Origin: an uncultured Pirellula sp.
Lineage (GTDB): Bacteria > Planctomycetota > Planctomycetia > Pirellulales > Pirellulaceae
NCBI GenBank assembly: GCA_903892355.1
Contig: CAITIE010000045.1
Coordinates: 1 to 41,397, forward strand
Direction of reading: 5' to 3'
Length of the DNA: 41,397 nt
The position numbers and the translations under genes were made by a program. Of the stretch, positions 34,407-41,397 are shown piece by piece. The notes under the pieces are model-generated. The model searched no databases and was not told the origin of the DNA. It worked only from the letters and a program-made list of their open reading frames with translations. How positions within the stretch are numbered: the first letter of the stretch is position 1; each line of letters begins with the position of its first letter.

Positions 34407-35717
34407 ATGTTTTGGTATTGGCAGGTGGACGGTTGGATTGCACTCGCAGGCACTCTGTGCGCCATCGCATGTGCTCTGGTAGGGAACTTCCTCGTACTTC
34501 GTCGACTGAGTTTGATCGGTGACGCTATCAGCCATGCCGTCCTCCCAGGGATTGCTGCTGCGTTTCTTTGGAGCGGCTCCCGCAGCCAATTCGTCGCTCT
34601 CCTAGGCGCGGTCGCCGTCGGCATGATTACGGTGTGGCTAACCGAGTTGATCCGCCGATTCGGTAGCGTTGAGGAAAGCGCTGCGATCGGTGTTGTCTTT
34701 ACCGCGCTTTTTGCCCTCGGCATCATGATGGTTTCCCGTGCTGAGCATGTTGATCTGGATCCATCCTGCGTGCTTTACGGGAACTTGGAAACCATCATTT
34801 TAGAAATGGTCCCAACTCCCCTTGGGAAAATGCCGCTAGTCGTTGTCGAACTCGCATGCATCTGTTGCTTCAATGCTGCAGTCTTGGCCATGTTCTACCG
34901 CCAATGGACACTGAGCACGTTCGATCCAACCATGGCGCAGGCCCAAGGAATCCCGGTTGGTGTTTTTCATTACGCACTCGCTGCCATGGTCGCAGTGACC
35001 TGCATCATCTCGTTTCGTGCGGTCGGGAATATCCTCGTAGTCGCCATGCTCATCGTTCCCCCGGCGACTGCATACCTGCTTTGCAATCGACTCGCACCCA
35101 TGATCTGGATCAGCGCGCTCTTTGCAGGCATCGCTGCTATCTTCGGCCATCTATCCGCAATTAGCTTGCCGCACACTATCGGATTTAAATCGGCCAATTC
35201 GGCTGCGATGATCGCCGTTGTCGCGGGCCTGCTCCTTTTACTTGCGGCCATATTCAGCCCAAAAAGTGGCGTCCTGGTTCGATGGTTGGCACAACGAAAA
35301 CTCTCGCGACGGATCCTCGGAGAAGATATCCTCGCTTTCCTTTACCGCGAGTCAGAAGTGTCTGCACCCGCATTGGCCACGGTATCCATTCAGGCAATTG
35401 CAGATCGCCTGAAGATCTCATTATCTCCACTGTCGAATGCGGGCCGCGACATGATGCGCAGCGGTTACTTGACCTCGACGAATGATGGTTGGGCGTTAAC
35501 CCCCGACGGTTACCGGCACGCCCAAAACTTGATACGTTCTCACCGTCTCTGGGAGCAATTCCTAAGCATGGAAACCGGGTTGGGCGATCACCGGCTGCAC
35601 TCCCAAGCGGAATCGCTCGAACACTACACGTCGAGCGAACTTCGCAGCCAACTCGATCGGACCAGCGGCTCCCCGTCGATCGATCCACACGGCAAGCAGA
35701 TCCCGCCAGAAAGCTAA
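34407..35717 (+). CDS. Metal ABC transporter permease fused to a DtxR/MntR-like repressor domain
   Basis: This 436-residue fusion has two parts. Residues about 1-290 are an ABC-3 family (ZnuB/MntB/TroC-type) permease with eight or so helices and typical text such as GNFLVLRRLSLIGDAISHAVLPGIA. Residues about 300-436 form a winged helix and dimerisation domain like DtxR/MntR. RSHRLWEQFL and QAESLEHY preserve the metal-site pattern: His379, Glu402, Glu405 and His406 align by eye with MntR His77, Glu99, Glu102 and His103. Chlamydia has the same architecture in YtgCR, where the repressor part is released by cleavage. The ATG at 34407 has GGAAGG 6 nt upstream. No ATPase or substrate-binding gene lies nearby, so it depends on distant partners. 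Confidence 0.93.
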   Translation: MFWYWQVDGWIALAGTLCAIACALVGNFLVLRRLSLIGDAISHAVLPGIAAAFLWSGSRSQFVALLGAVAVGMITVWLTELIRRFGSVEESAAIGVVFTALFALGIMMVSRAEHVDLDPSCVLYGNLETIILEMVPTPLGKMPLVVVELACICCFNAAVLAMFYRQWTLSTFDPTMAQAQGIPVGVFHYALAAMVAVTCIISFRAVGNILVVAMLIVPPATAYLLCNRLAPMIWISALFAGIAAIFGHLSAISLPHTIGFKSANSAAMIAVVAGLLLLLAAIFSPKSGVLVRWLAQRKLSRRILGEDILAFLYRESEVSAPALATVSIQAIADRLKISLSPLSNAGRDMMRSGYLTSTNDGWALTPDGYRHAQNLIRSHRLWEQFLSMETGLGDHRLHSQAESLEHYTSSELRSQLDRTSGSPSIDPHGKQIPPES

Positions 35718-35729
35718 TCGAAACGATCT

Positions 35730-36101
35730 ATGTTTGTTCGAATCTACCCTCGAAAACACTCCGATGCCGTGGTCACCTTCGAGGCATTCTCTGAATCGAT
35801 ACAACCATGGCCCGGTATGTTCGCCGAGCCGGACGGTTCGTTCGTATGGGTAATCCCTACCGCAGAAAATCGCTATCAACTCGATGGCATGATCTACGAT
35901 CGAGATGGCGCAATCGAATACGTAGAACTCAAAGGGACCGCTTGTCGCTCGATGTGGGATGCGCTCTGCCTTAATTTATTCCTGGATCAAAACGGCCGAC
36001 TTCTCTCCGACGCTTGGTACGAGCAGCCTTCGATCCACGATGTCGAAAACAATTCTTGGCTCTCACCATCAGAGATCGCGTCGAAATTCGAGTCGATGTA
36101 G
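35730..36101 (+). CDS. Small protein of unknown function (123 aa)
   Basis: This is a soluble, aromatic-rich acidic protein beginning MFVRIYPRKHSDAV. It has no signal peptide and no recognisable domain. It starts 12 nt after the permease-repressor stop and so is probably in the same transcript. Codon use is like that of its neighbours and the frame does not overlap another gene, which supports it being real. Confidence 0.65.
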   Translation: MFVRIYPRKHSDAVVTFEAFSESIQPWPGMFAEPDGSFVWVIPTAENRYQLDGMIYDRDGAIEYVELKGTACRSMWDALCLNLFLDQNGRLLSDAWYEQPSIHDVENNSWLSPSEIASKFESM

Positions 36102-36170
36102 TCATGCACATTCCACACGACAAAGAAGCTGCACAAAAAAAGCATCCGTCCGGAAAATACGAAACATCGG

Positions 36171-36494
36171 TTAATGGCTGCCTCCCGATAAATTCAAGAC
36201 AACCACGCCTGCGATGATCGTGATCAATCCAATCGCTCGCATCATTGTCAATGGCTCACGAAAGTAAATGATACCAACGGCAGCGATGATCGCTGTGCCT
36301 ACGCCACTCCAAATCGCATACGCCACCCCGACGTCGATTTTCTTCAGCGTTAAGGCCAAGAATGCAAAACAGACTGCATAAAAAACCCACATCAATACAG
36401 AGGGTAGAGTTTTGGTAAAGCCCGCTGACAGCTTCATACATACCGTGCCAGCAACTTCCGAAAGAATGGCCAAAACCAAATAAAACCAATGCAT
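36171..36494 (-). CDS. Small multidrug resistance (SMR) family transporter
   Basis: This 107-residue protein has four helices and the SMR signature. The conserved Glu lies in the first helix (LAILSEVAGTVCMKLSAGF). The middle has KKIDVGVAYAIWSGVGTAIIA and the end LTMMRAIGLITIIAGVVVLNL. It works as an antiparallel dimer exchanging protons for cationic drugs or guanidinium-type compounds. It begins 26 nt after the stop of the methyltransferase-like gene. EmrE-like rather than guanidinium-exporting subtype is not certain from motifs alone. Confidence 0.93.
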   Translation of the reverse strand: MHWFYLVLAILSEVAGTVCMKLSAGFTKTLPSVLMWVFYAVCFAFLALTLKKIDVGVAYAIWSGVGTAIIAAVGIIYFREPLTMMRAIGLITIIAGVVVLNLSGGSH

Positions 36495-36520
36495 GATCCG
36501 GGAATCTTTCTAAACGAAGA

Positions 36521-37519
36521 TTACTTTTTTCTGGCAACGGTGTACCACGCGAACAAATCTGTTTCGAGCTTCATCCCACCCGGCGCGTCCCAGCCTAGCC
36601 GATGCCCCAGCTCTCTCGCCTCTTTGTCGTCCACCACATCATATTCGAGAACCTCAAAACCAGCATTGGCTAGTTCCTCACGCGTGAACGGACACTCACC
36701 CTCCGCCCACGGAATGTAAGGTTTATCCATGGCCGCTTTTGGAGGGCAAAAGTTATAGATCACGAAAAGCCCACCAGGTTTGAGCATGCTGGCAACTCGC
36801 TCGAGATACTTTTCGTCCGTCACTCCCAGTTGAATAATATGCCGAGGACTCGCAGGCTCTCGCGACGGATGGATGTAGCCGCGTTTCAAAGTATTCTTCG
36901 ACAAGAAAAGATCGTACCCATCCCCTGCCGCTTCGACCAATTTTTCCTCGGCCGGAAAACGCCCATTGAGCAGCTGCACACTTCCTTCACCCAGTGGACC
37001 TGAACAGCCTTCATACATCACTGGCAATAATGGCTCCACATCAACACCGGTCGCGTTCAACCCCATTTGTGCAAACATTCGTAAATGCCCGATACTTCCA
37101 TAGCCAAAGTCAAACACCTTGGCCCCCTTCGACGGGGCAAAACCATGTTTCTCGGCGAGGTCCAATGCTCGAGCATAGGTCAGCGGGGATCCGTAGCGTC
37201 CGGAGTAAAACAAAGATTCATCGACCAGTATCTCTCGCTCCCCCAATTTGATTTTTTTCGGCTCCACCTTTCCCAGTCGTCCCACTTCGTCCATCCATGA
37301 CTTTGTCCACGTGCCTTGCACAACGGGCCGGACCTTTTCGATCTCCTGCTGCAACTCTGCAACCACCGATCCAGGCACCGCAGGTTCCGCTACCTCTTGC
37401 CCGTACAAGCATGATCCGGAGAAAATCGCGAATCCTAGCATTGCTCGAGATAGGATACAGCCGAGATTTTCTAGCCTGAGTCCCAAAGCAAAATATTCCA
37501 TGACAGCCAACTTCTTCAT
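36521..37519 (-). CDS. Exported SAM-dependent methyltransferase-like protein
   Basis: This protein of about 332 residues shows a hydrophobic N-terminal segment ending LGFAIFSGSCLYGQ, so it looks exported. The body carries a methyltransferase fold. Motif I is VFDFGYGSIGHLRMFAQMG at about residues 133-151, with the acidic residue in TGVDVEPL following. MLKPGGLFVIYNFCPP and CPFTREELANAGFEVLEYD match post-motif regions. Motif I has GYG-S-I-G rather than the usual GxGxG. Export of a SAM-dependent enzyme is odd because SAM is cytoplasmic. The frame is open to TTG 37582; ATGs at 37519 and 37501 are both better, and I chose 37519 with low certainty. The SMR gene follows 26 nt later. Confidence 0.75.
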   Translation of the reverse strand: MKKLAVMEYFALGLRLENLGCILSRAMLGFAIFSGSCLYGQEVAEPAVPGSVVAELQQEIEKVRPVVQGTWTKSWMDEVGRLGKVEPKKIKLGEREILVDESLFYSGRYGSPLTYARALDLAEKHGFAPSKGAKVFDFGYGSIGHLRMFAQMGLNATGVDVEPLLPVMYEGCSGPLGEGSVQLLNGRFPAEEKLVEAAGDGYDLFLSKNTLKRGYIHPSREPASPRHIIQLGVTDEKYLERVASMLKPGGLFVIYNFCPPKAAMDKPYIPWAEGECPFTREELANAGFEVLEYDVVDDKEARELGHRLGWDAPGGMKLETDLFAWYTVARKK

Positions 37520-37762
37520 CTCTCGTCGCAAGATCTTCGGTTCCCTTCTTACGTAACCAAAAGCAATAGCACCAAGGTACAATTTCCTTGGTATTTGACA
37601 CAGCTGTCTTCGTCGGCAACACTCAATTCTTGAATTTACAAATCGTTTTTAGCTGGAAAGCTGCACGAACATGGCTAAGCTCCCCAACAGCGGCGGGTCG
37701 GCTTTGAGTTCTCTATTTTCCAATCGCCCCCTTTCGGATTTGCTGATAGCCTTTCTCAACAC

Positions 37763-38791
37763 TTAAATCGGCTTCGAACGCCCAATCAATTGAAAGGAAC
37801 GGACTAGCTCTTCAACACCGGGATCTAGCGACCGATAACAAACTATCTTCACATCCAATTCATGATACCGAAAAATCTGACAAGCCCTCTGAATGGCGCT
37901 TTCTATCCAACGCCGATCGTTTCCAAAGGCTCCACCACCAACGCTGGTTAGGTAGAGTGCTCGATTTCCAGTCGTTGCGGCATTCGCGATGGCGACCGCA
38001 AATGTTGCCTCGTAGGTCGCTTCTAAAATTAACTTGGCAAACGGCTCCCACAGCGGTCGCGGAAGACCGCTGTATGCAACGGGCAGCGCCGAACAGTACG
38101 CTTGCGTTACGCTATGCTCACTCCCCTCCAGTGTTACCTGCGTATCCCACTGGACGCCTATCCGGAGTTGTCCGCGGAGAGCATCCAATTCCTCGTCCGA
38201 CTTGGATCGCAGTTTGCCAACAACTTCTTCTAGACCACGCGCTGTGGGCAAGGCGTACCCGTTCTGCATTTTCCAAAGTCGCTGATTATTGTTTCCGAGT
38301 GCCTCGCCAAGATCGAACAAGCAATCGATTTGCTTGGACTCCGACTGACCGGTTTGCCCGTCCAACTCTACAAAGTAATTGCGATAGATGGTTCCTGCAC
38401 CGCAAGCGATCGCGCACGCGGGGCCTTGGGTGCCGTCATGCTCATAAATGCCGACCCCGCGCTCCGGGGTTACATTCGGCGACACCATCTCCAACAAATT
38501 GAATTGCGATGCAACTTGAAAGACCGCTCCCGCATTCGACGCATCGGCATGCAGCGCCCTGGCATCTCCGACCACACCCGACACCGATATTCCACGCTCG
38601 CTTTGACTCCCGGTCAGAGCGCGTTTTCGCAACTCCTCGAGAGATGGAACCTCCAGGCGTCCACACCGGTAGGTCGCGTGATTGACACTCGAAGTCATCA
38701 TCTCACCGTCTACCGAAATCGACTGACGAACACCCTCAGGGCTCCGCTCCGAAAACCCGGTAATCCTCGTGAACCAATCTTGGTGAACCAT
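37763..38791 (-). CDS. Conserved protein with GGGAFGN motif, possibly macro-domain-like
   Basis: This 342-residue soluble protein has the blocks VSGVVGDARALHADASNAGA, FQVASQFNLLEMVSPNVTPE, IYEHDGTQGPACAIACGAG and, from residue 285, GGGAFGN. I recall similar proteins scattered in bacteria and algae with the same blocks. A glycine-rich GGGAFGN after a hydrophobic strand (ALYLTSVGGG) followed by a helix is like the ADP-ribose-binding loop of macro domains and PARG-like proteins. That fold is inferred only. The ATG at 38791 follows AAGGGATA. The phosphatase gene lies 25 nt upstream in the same direction, so the two form an operon. Confidence 0.72.
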   Translation of the reverse strand: MVHQDWFTRITGFSERSPEGVRQSISVDGEMMTSSVNHATYRCGRLEVPSLEELRKRALTGSQSERGISVSGVVGDARALHADASNAGAVFQVASQFNLLEMVSPNVTPERGVGIYEHDGTQGPACAIACGAGTIYRNYFVELDGQTGQSESKQIDCLFDLGEALGNNNQRLWKMQNGYALPTARGLEEVVGKLRSKSDEELDALRGQLRIGVQWDTQVTLEGSEHSVTQAYCSALPVAYSGLPRPLWEPFAKLILEATYEATFAVAIANAATTGNRALYLTSVGGGAFGNDRRWIESAIQRACQIFRYHELDVKIVCYRSLDPGVEELVRSFQLIGRSKPI

Positions 38792-38816
38792 GAACGAACA
38801 CTATCCCTTCGCGACT

Positions 38817-39395
38817 TTAGCTCTTACAACCATGAACCGAACCCCACTGGAGCACGAACGATTTCTGCTTGTCATTCTCAGGCGCCTCTCGCCACGACCT
38901 CTCTTCATCCGCTTGTCTCAATAGCTGAAGAATTTCGAAAACGTTGTCAACCGTCGCATACCCATGTCGCAATAGCCAGCACGAAACGACAGTTCCTGTT
39001 CGCCCTATCCCACCGTAACAATGGACGTACACCGGTCGCGTATCAGCAACAGAACGATCGATCGCGGCAAGAATCTCATTCATCCTTTCGTTGCTGGTGA
39101 TATCTCGATCCTTGATCGGGAAACGCAAGCACTCGACTTGTTCCTGACAGCGATCCGCGATCTCTCGAAGATCTTTTTCATACGGAGTGAACGGCACTCC
39201 TTCAGGGTTTACCTCATCCTCTTCCATCAAATTGACAAAGGTTCGGATGCCAGTGTCAAACAGTCCGGAAACCCGCTCAAGATGGGGCTTCGGCTTAGGA
39301 CGACCGACATAGGAACCGGCCAACAACATGCTTTCGACCACCCAATAACACCGCGGCAAAGGTGGCTTACCACGGGGGATTTGAAATTCGCTCAT
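38817..39395 (-). CDS. Dual-specificity/tyrosine protein phosphatase
   Basis: This phosphatase of about 192 residues has the catalytic loop YVHCYGGIGRTG, with the nucleophile Cys126 and Arg132. The general-acid Asp is likely in FPIKDRDI upstream. The family removes phosphate from Tyr/Ser/Thr or from small molecules through a cysteinyl-phosphate intermediate. The frame reaches TTG 39407, but the ATG at 39395 is the first good start. It is followed 25 nt later by the GGGAFGN protein gene, and preceded by the ThuA gene 88 nt away. Confidence 0.93.
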   Translation of the reverse strand: MSEFQIPRGKPPLPRCYWVVESMLLAGSYVGRPKPKPHLERVSGLFDTGIRTFVNLMEEDEVNPEGVPFTPYEKDLREIADRCQEQVECLRFPIKDRDITSNERMNEILAAIDRSVADTRPVYVHCYGGIGRTGTVVSCWLLRHGYATVDNVFEILQLLRQADEERSWREAPENDKQKSFVLQWGSVHGCKS

Positions 39396-39483
39396 GCTTC
39401 GGTGCAAACCTTCTATAAAATGCTAACAGCCTGTTAAATCAGCGGTTTCCAATCGGCTGCAATCTGAGTCAATCCCTCGCCCA

Positions 39484-40425
39484 TCATCGAGCGAGAGGAT
39501 ACCTAACTGCATTCTCGATCAACTGCAGCATGTTGGGATCTTTGTAGATCGGAAACGTTTCATGGCCCGGCCGGATGTAAATGACCGTCCCTTTCCCCAA
39601 TTTCCACAGCATCACGCTTCGAAACTCTTCACCTGCATCCCAGCGCTCATGAAGAATCGTTTCATCCGGCTCTGGGACATGAAACGGTTCATCGTACATT
39701 TCCGTCCGCGAAAGCGAAAATTTCTCAGGCAGGTTTTTGGCGAGAGGGTGATCAGGTTTCAACACCTGTAGAAAACTCGGTTTGCCATCGTTCCGATACG
39801 CTGGAAAGCAGCAATTCGGAAGAAACAGCTTCACCGTTCTTTTCTTGGACGAACCACTTGAATCCGCCGATTGGACTTCCCAGTAGGGTGTCCTTCGTGC
39901 ATCGCGTGAAGGGGCTTTGAAACGATCAGCTGGGATCTCCTGAATATCCGCGTTTTCGATTCCTTGCTTCGTCAGCTCGGCGCTCAAACGACCTCGAGTA
40001 ACTTCATTCATTGCCTCCATAAAGGGAGTGGACCAATGCGCTGAATGGATCGCGACCAAATTGCATTGGCCTTGTTGAATACGCCGTACGATATCTTTCC
40101 CAATCTCTGATTTGATTTCCGGGTGCCGAATATGCCCCCACCATACGATGACTTGGGCGAAATCAAGCAACGCCGGCGACAAACCTTGCTCTCCATCATG
40201 GATCGAGGAAGAACGAATCTGGAGTCCAGATTTAGACTTCAAATGCTCCGCAATCGCATTCCCTAAAAAGTTTTCATAGGCCTCCTTCTGGGCCGGTTGC
40301 TGCTCGTCCCAAACCAGCACCCGAATCGGCTCATCCGCCGTGCTTCGCGCGGCACAGCCCACGGTAAACAGCGTGAATCCAACAGTGCACGAAAAGCACA
40401 ATGCCCAACGAATGAAACTCGACAA
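39484..40425 (-). CDS. ThuA-domain exported protein
   Basis: This 313-residue protein has an N-terminal signal peptide with a lipobox-like end (LFTVGC), so it may be a lipoprotein. A ThuA (trehalose-utilisation type, class I glutamine-amidotransferase-like) fold follows: IRVLVWDEQQPAQKEAYENF, WWGHIRHPEI, LVAIHSAHWSTPF and the end KGTVIYIRPGHETFPIYKD. The RPGHE motif is usual for the family. In planctomycetes ThuA proteins sit near oxidoreductases and sulfatases in carbohydrate breakdown. Translation probably starts at TTG 40425, which has AGGG 8 nt upstream. Enzyme activity is not established for the family. Confidence 0.9.
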   Translation of the reverse strand: MSSFIRWALCFSCTVGFTLFTVGCAARSTADEPIRVLVWDEQQPAQKEAYENFLGNAIAEHLKSKSGLQIRSSSIHDGEQGLSPALLDFAQVIVWWGHIRHPEIKSEIGKDIVRRIQQGQCNLVAIHSAHWSTPFMEAMNEVTRGRLSAELTKQGIENADIQEIPADRFKAPSRDARRTPYWEVQSADSSGSSKKRTVKLFLPNCCFPAYRNDGKPSFLQVLKPDHPLAKNLPEKFSLSRTEMYDEPFHVPEPDETILHERWDAGEEFRSVMLWKLGKGTVIYIRPGHETFPIYKDPNMLQLIENAVRYPLAR

Positions 40426-40656
40426 ATGGAATCCCTTTCAATGATGGATCGGATCAATGGACCGGCTAGGATGGATACCGCAGATTATACACCAGTCTCG
40501 CGTTCAACCAGGAGTTTTATCTCCATCTCACAAGGGCTCATGAAATCCAACTTGCCCAAAAACTAACGTGCAAAAACCCCAGTATTTTTGAGTCTAACCG
40601 ATGCTAAACTAGGTGCACGTTGCGATAACAAGATCCAAAGCCGACAGCCGATGGAA

Positions 40657-40757
40657 CCACGGATAACACAGATACCACTGATGGACCCAAATCCGTGCCA
40701 TCCGTGAAATCCGTGGTCAAAAATCTTGCACGGAACATGCACGCAGCAATTATCCAA
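40657..40757. repeat. Direct repeat, copy 1 (101 bp, complete)
   Basis: Complete unit beginning CCACGGATAACACAG and ending GCAGCAATTATCCAA. Inside are short inverted elements (CCACGGAT with ATCCGTGG). Confidence 0.97.
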
Positions 40758-40825
40758 CCACGGATAACACGGATACCACCGATGGACCCAAATCCATGCC
40801 ATACGTGCCATCCGTGGTGAAAAAC
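40758..40825. repeat. Direct repeat, copy 2 (68 bp, truncated)
   Basis: It begins exactly where copy 1 ends and matches it to TCCGTGG, with a variant middle. It then diverges just before the GxxExxY ribosome site. Confidence 0.95.
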
Positions 40826-40837
40826 AGGATCGAGAAA

Positions 40838-41209
40838 ATGAGCGAGCTAATCCACAAAGAACTGAGCGAAGCAATCATCGGGGCGGCTATGACCGTCCTG
40901 AATGTACTTCGTCCCGGACTGGATGAAAAGCTTTACGAGAATGCCCTGGTAATCGAACTTAGGAAGCAAGGCTACAAAGTCGAACAACAGCGACAATTCC
41001 CGGTCTATTATGACGGCCAACTCATCGGAATGCTGATCCCTGATTTGATTGTTGACGAACTTGTGATCGCTGACCCGAAGGTTGTGACTGCCTTCAACGA
41101 TTCGCATATGGCCCAAATGCTAGGCTACCTGAATATCACCCAGCTTCAACTAGCACTCCTGCTCAATTTCAAGAACGCTCGCTTGGAATGGAAGCGAGTG
41201 GCTCGATGA
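40838..41209 (+). CDS. GxxExxY family protein (PD-(D/E)XK nuclease-like)
   Basis: This 123-residue protein begins MSELIHKELSEAIIGAAM and has the family signature GLDEKLY (G-x-x-E-x-x-Y). LIPDLIVDELVIADPKVV is the region where other members usually have D...VELK, the putative PD-(D/E)XK nuclease site; here the last part reads DPK. The end LALLLNFKNARLEWKR is also typical. Function unproven; a nuclease role is proposed from fold similarity. The ATG at 40838 has AGGA 8 nt upstream. The gene lies inside a direct-repeat array, and its stop codon directly abuts repeat copy 3. Confidence 0.9.
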   Translation: MSELIHKELSEAIIGAAMTVLNVLRPGLDEKLYENALVIELRKQGYKVEQQRQFPVYYDGQLIGMLIPDLIVDELVIADPKVVTAFNDSHMAQMLGYLNITQLQLALLLNFKNARLEWKRVAR

Positions 41210-41282
41210 CCACAAATCCGTGCCATCCGTGAAATCCGTGGTCAAAAATCTTGCACGGAACGTGCACGCAGCAATTATCCAA
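41210..41282. repeat. Direct repeat, copy 3 (73 bp, internal deletion)
   Basis: It starts with CCAC directly after the TGA stop of the GxxExxY gene and continues with AAATCCGTGCC. It lacks the following ~28 bp (GGATAACAC...GGACCC) present in complete copies, and ends with the same TTATCCAA. Confidence 0.95.
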
Positions 41283-41384
41283 CCACGGATAACACAGATA
41301 CCACCGATGGACCCGAAATCCGTGCCATCCGTGAAATCCGTGGTCAAAAATCTTGCACGGAACGTGCACGCAGCAATTATCCAA
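41283..41384. repeat. Direct repeat, copy 4 (102 bp, complete)
   Basis: A complete unit, nearly identical to copy 1. It has one extra base in the GGACCCGAAATCC segment and GGAACGTGC in place of GGAACATGC. Confidence 0.97.
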
Positions 41385-41397
41385 CCACGGATAACAC
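41385..41397. repeat. Direct repeat, copy 5 (cut by window end)
   Basis: The first 13 bases of another unit (CCACGGATAACAC), so the array continues beyond the window. Confidence 0.95.

Noticed and set aside
41150-41384. Minus-strand peptides of the FTDGTD type
   Set aside because: They are translations of the direct repeats and recur in each copy; not genes.

Overview
The window looks like chromosomal DNA from a planctomycete of the Pirellulaceae / Rhodopirellula type. The evidence is the family content: a paired cytochrome-type DUF1549/DUF1553 protein and DUF1501 protein, a BBP7-type outer-membrane barrel, many secreted proteins with signal peptides ending in AQ/GQ-like sites, a signal-peptide Gfo/Idh/MocA oxidoreductase, a ThuA-domain protein, a HGSNAT/DUF5009-type membrane protein and an ECF sigma factor. 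Genes lie on both strands in short operons. I found no rRNA or tRNA gene, no CRISPR array and no recognisable transposase.

Layout. 1-6013 (minus strand) is a four-gene block: DUF1549/DUF1553 heme protein, DUF1501 protein, ECF sigma factor, and a one-helix membrane protein cut by the window edge. The last protein probably combines an anti-sigma role with a degenerate DUF1549-like domain and a CxxCH heme motif. 6.3-9.8 kb holds a DUF2293 protein and a secreted Gfo/Idh/MocA oxidoreductase, and is littered with unrelated short tandem repeats of 12-25 bp. 9.2-12.6 kb is rpsO-pnp; the PNPase has an unusual Gly/Arg-rich tail. 12.8-16.0 kb holds an S9 peptidase overlapping a RsmC-like methyltransferase. 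16.3-20.0 kb holds a small basic protein, a BBP7 barrel and a divergent small secreted protein. 20.1-23.0 kb holds three membrane proteins.

23.4-28.2 kb starts with a Fur-family regulator, then a long structured leader, then a BamA system split into two genes (POTRA-only, then barrel-only with its own signal peptide), with scpA joined to the barrel gene by TAATG. 28.5-33.9 kb holds a GlnE-like protein lacking one catalytic Asp in each half, an overlapping membrane P-loop ATPase, and a voltage-gated-type K+ channel. 34.1-36.1 kb holds a metal ABC permease fused to a DtxR/MntR-like repressor, the architecture known from chlamydial YtgCR, with no ATPase or binding-protein gene beside it. 36.2-40.4 kb (minus strand) holds an SMR exporter, an exported methyltransferase-like protein, an unrecognised GGGAFGN protein (possibly macro-like), a dual-specificity phosphatase and a ThuA protein. 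40.6-41.4 kb is a GxxExxY nuclease-like gene enclosed on both sides by ~101-bp direct repeats that run off the window end.

The most interesting points are the GxxExxY/repeat unit, the permease-repressor fusion, the split BamA with its leader, the degenerate GlnE coupled to a membrane ATPase, and the sigma/heme anti-sigma block. All assignments are by eye from sequence motifs; no search was run.
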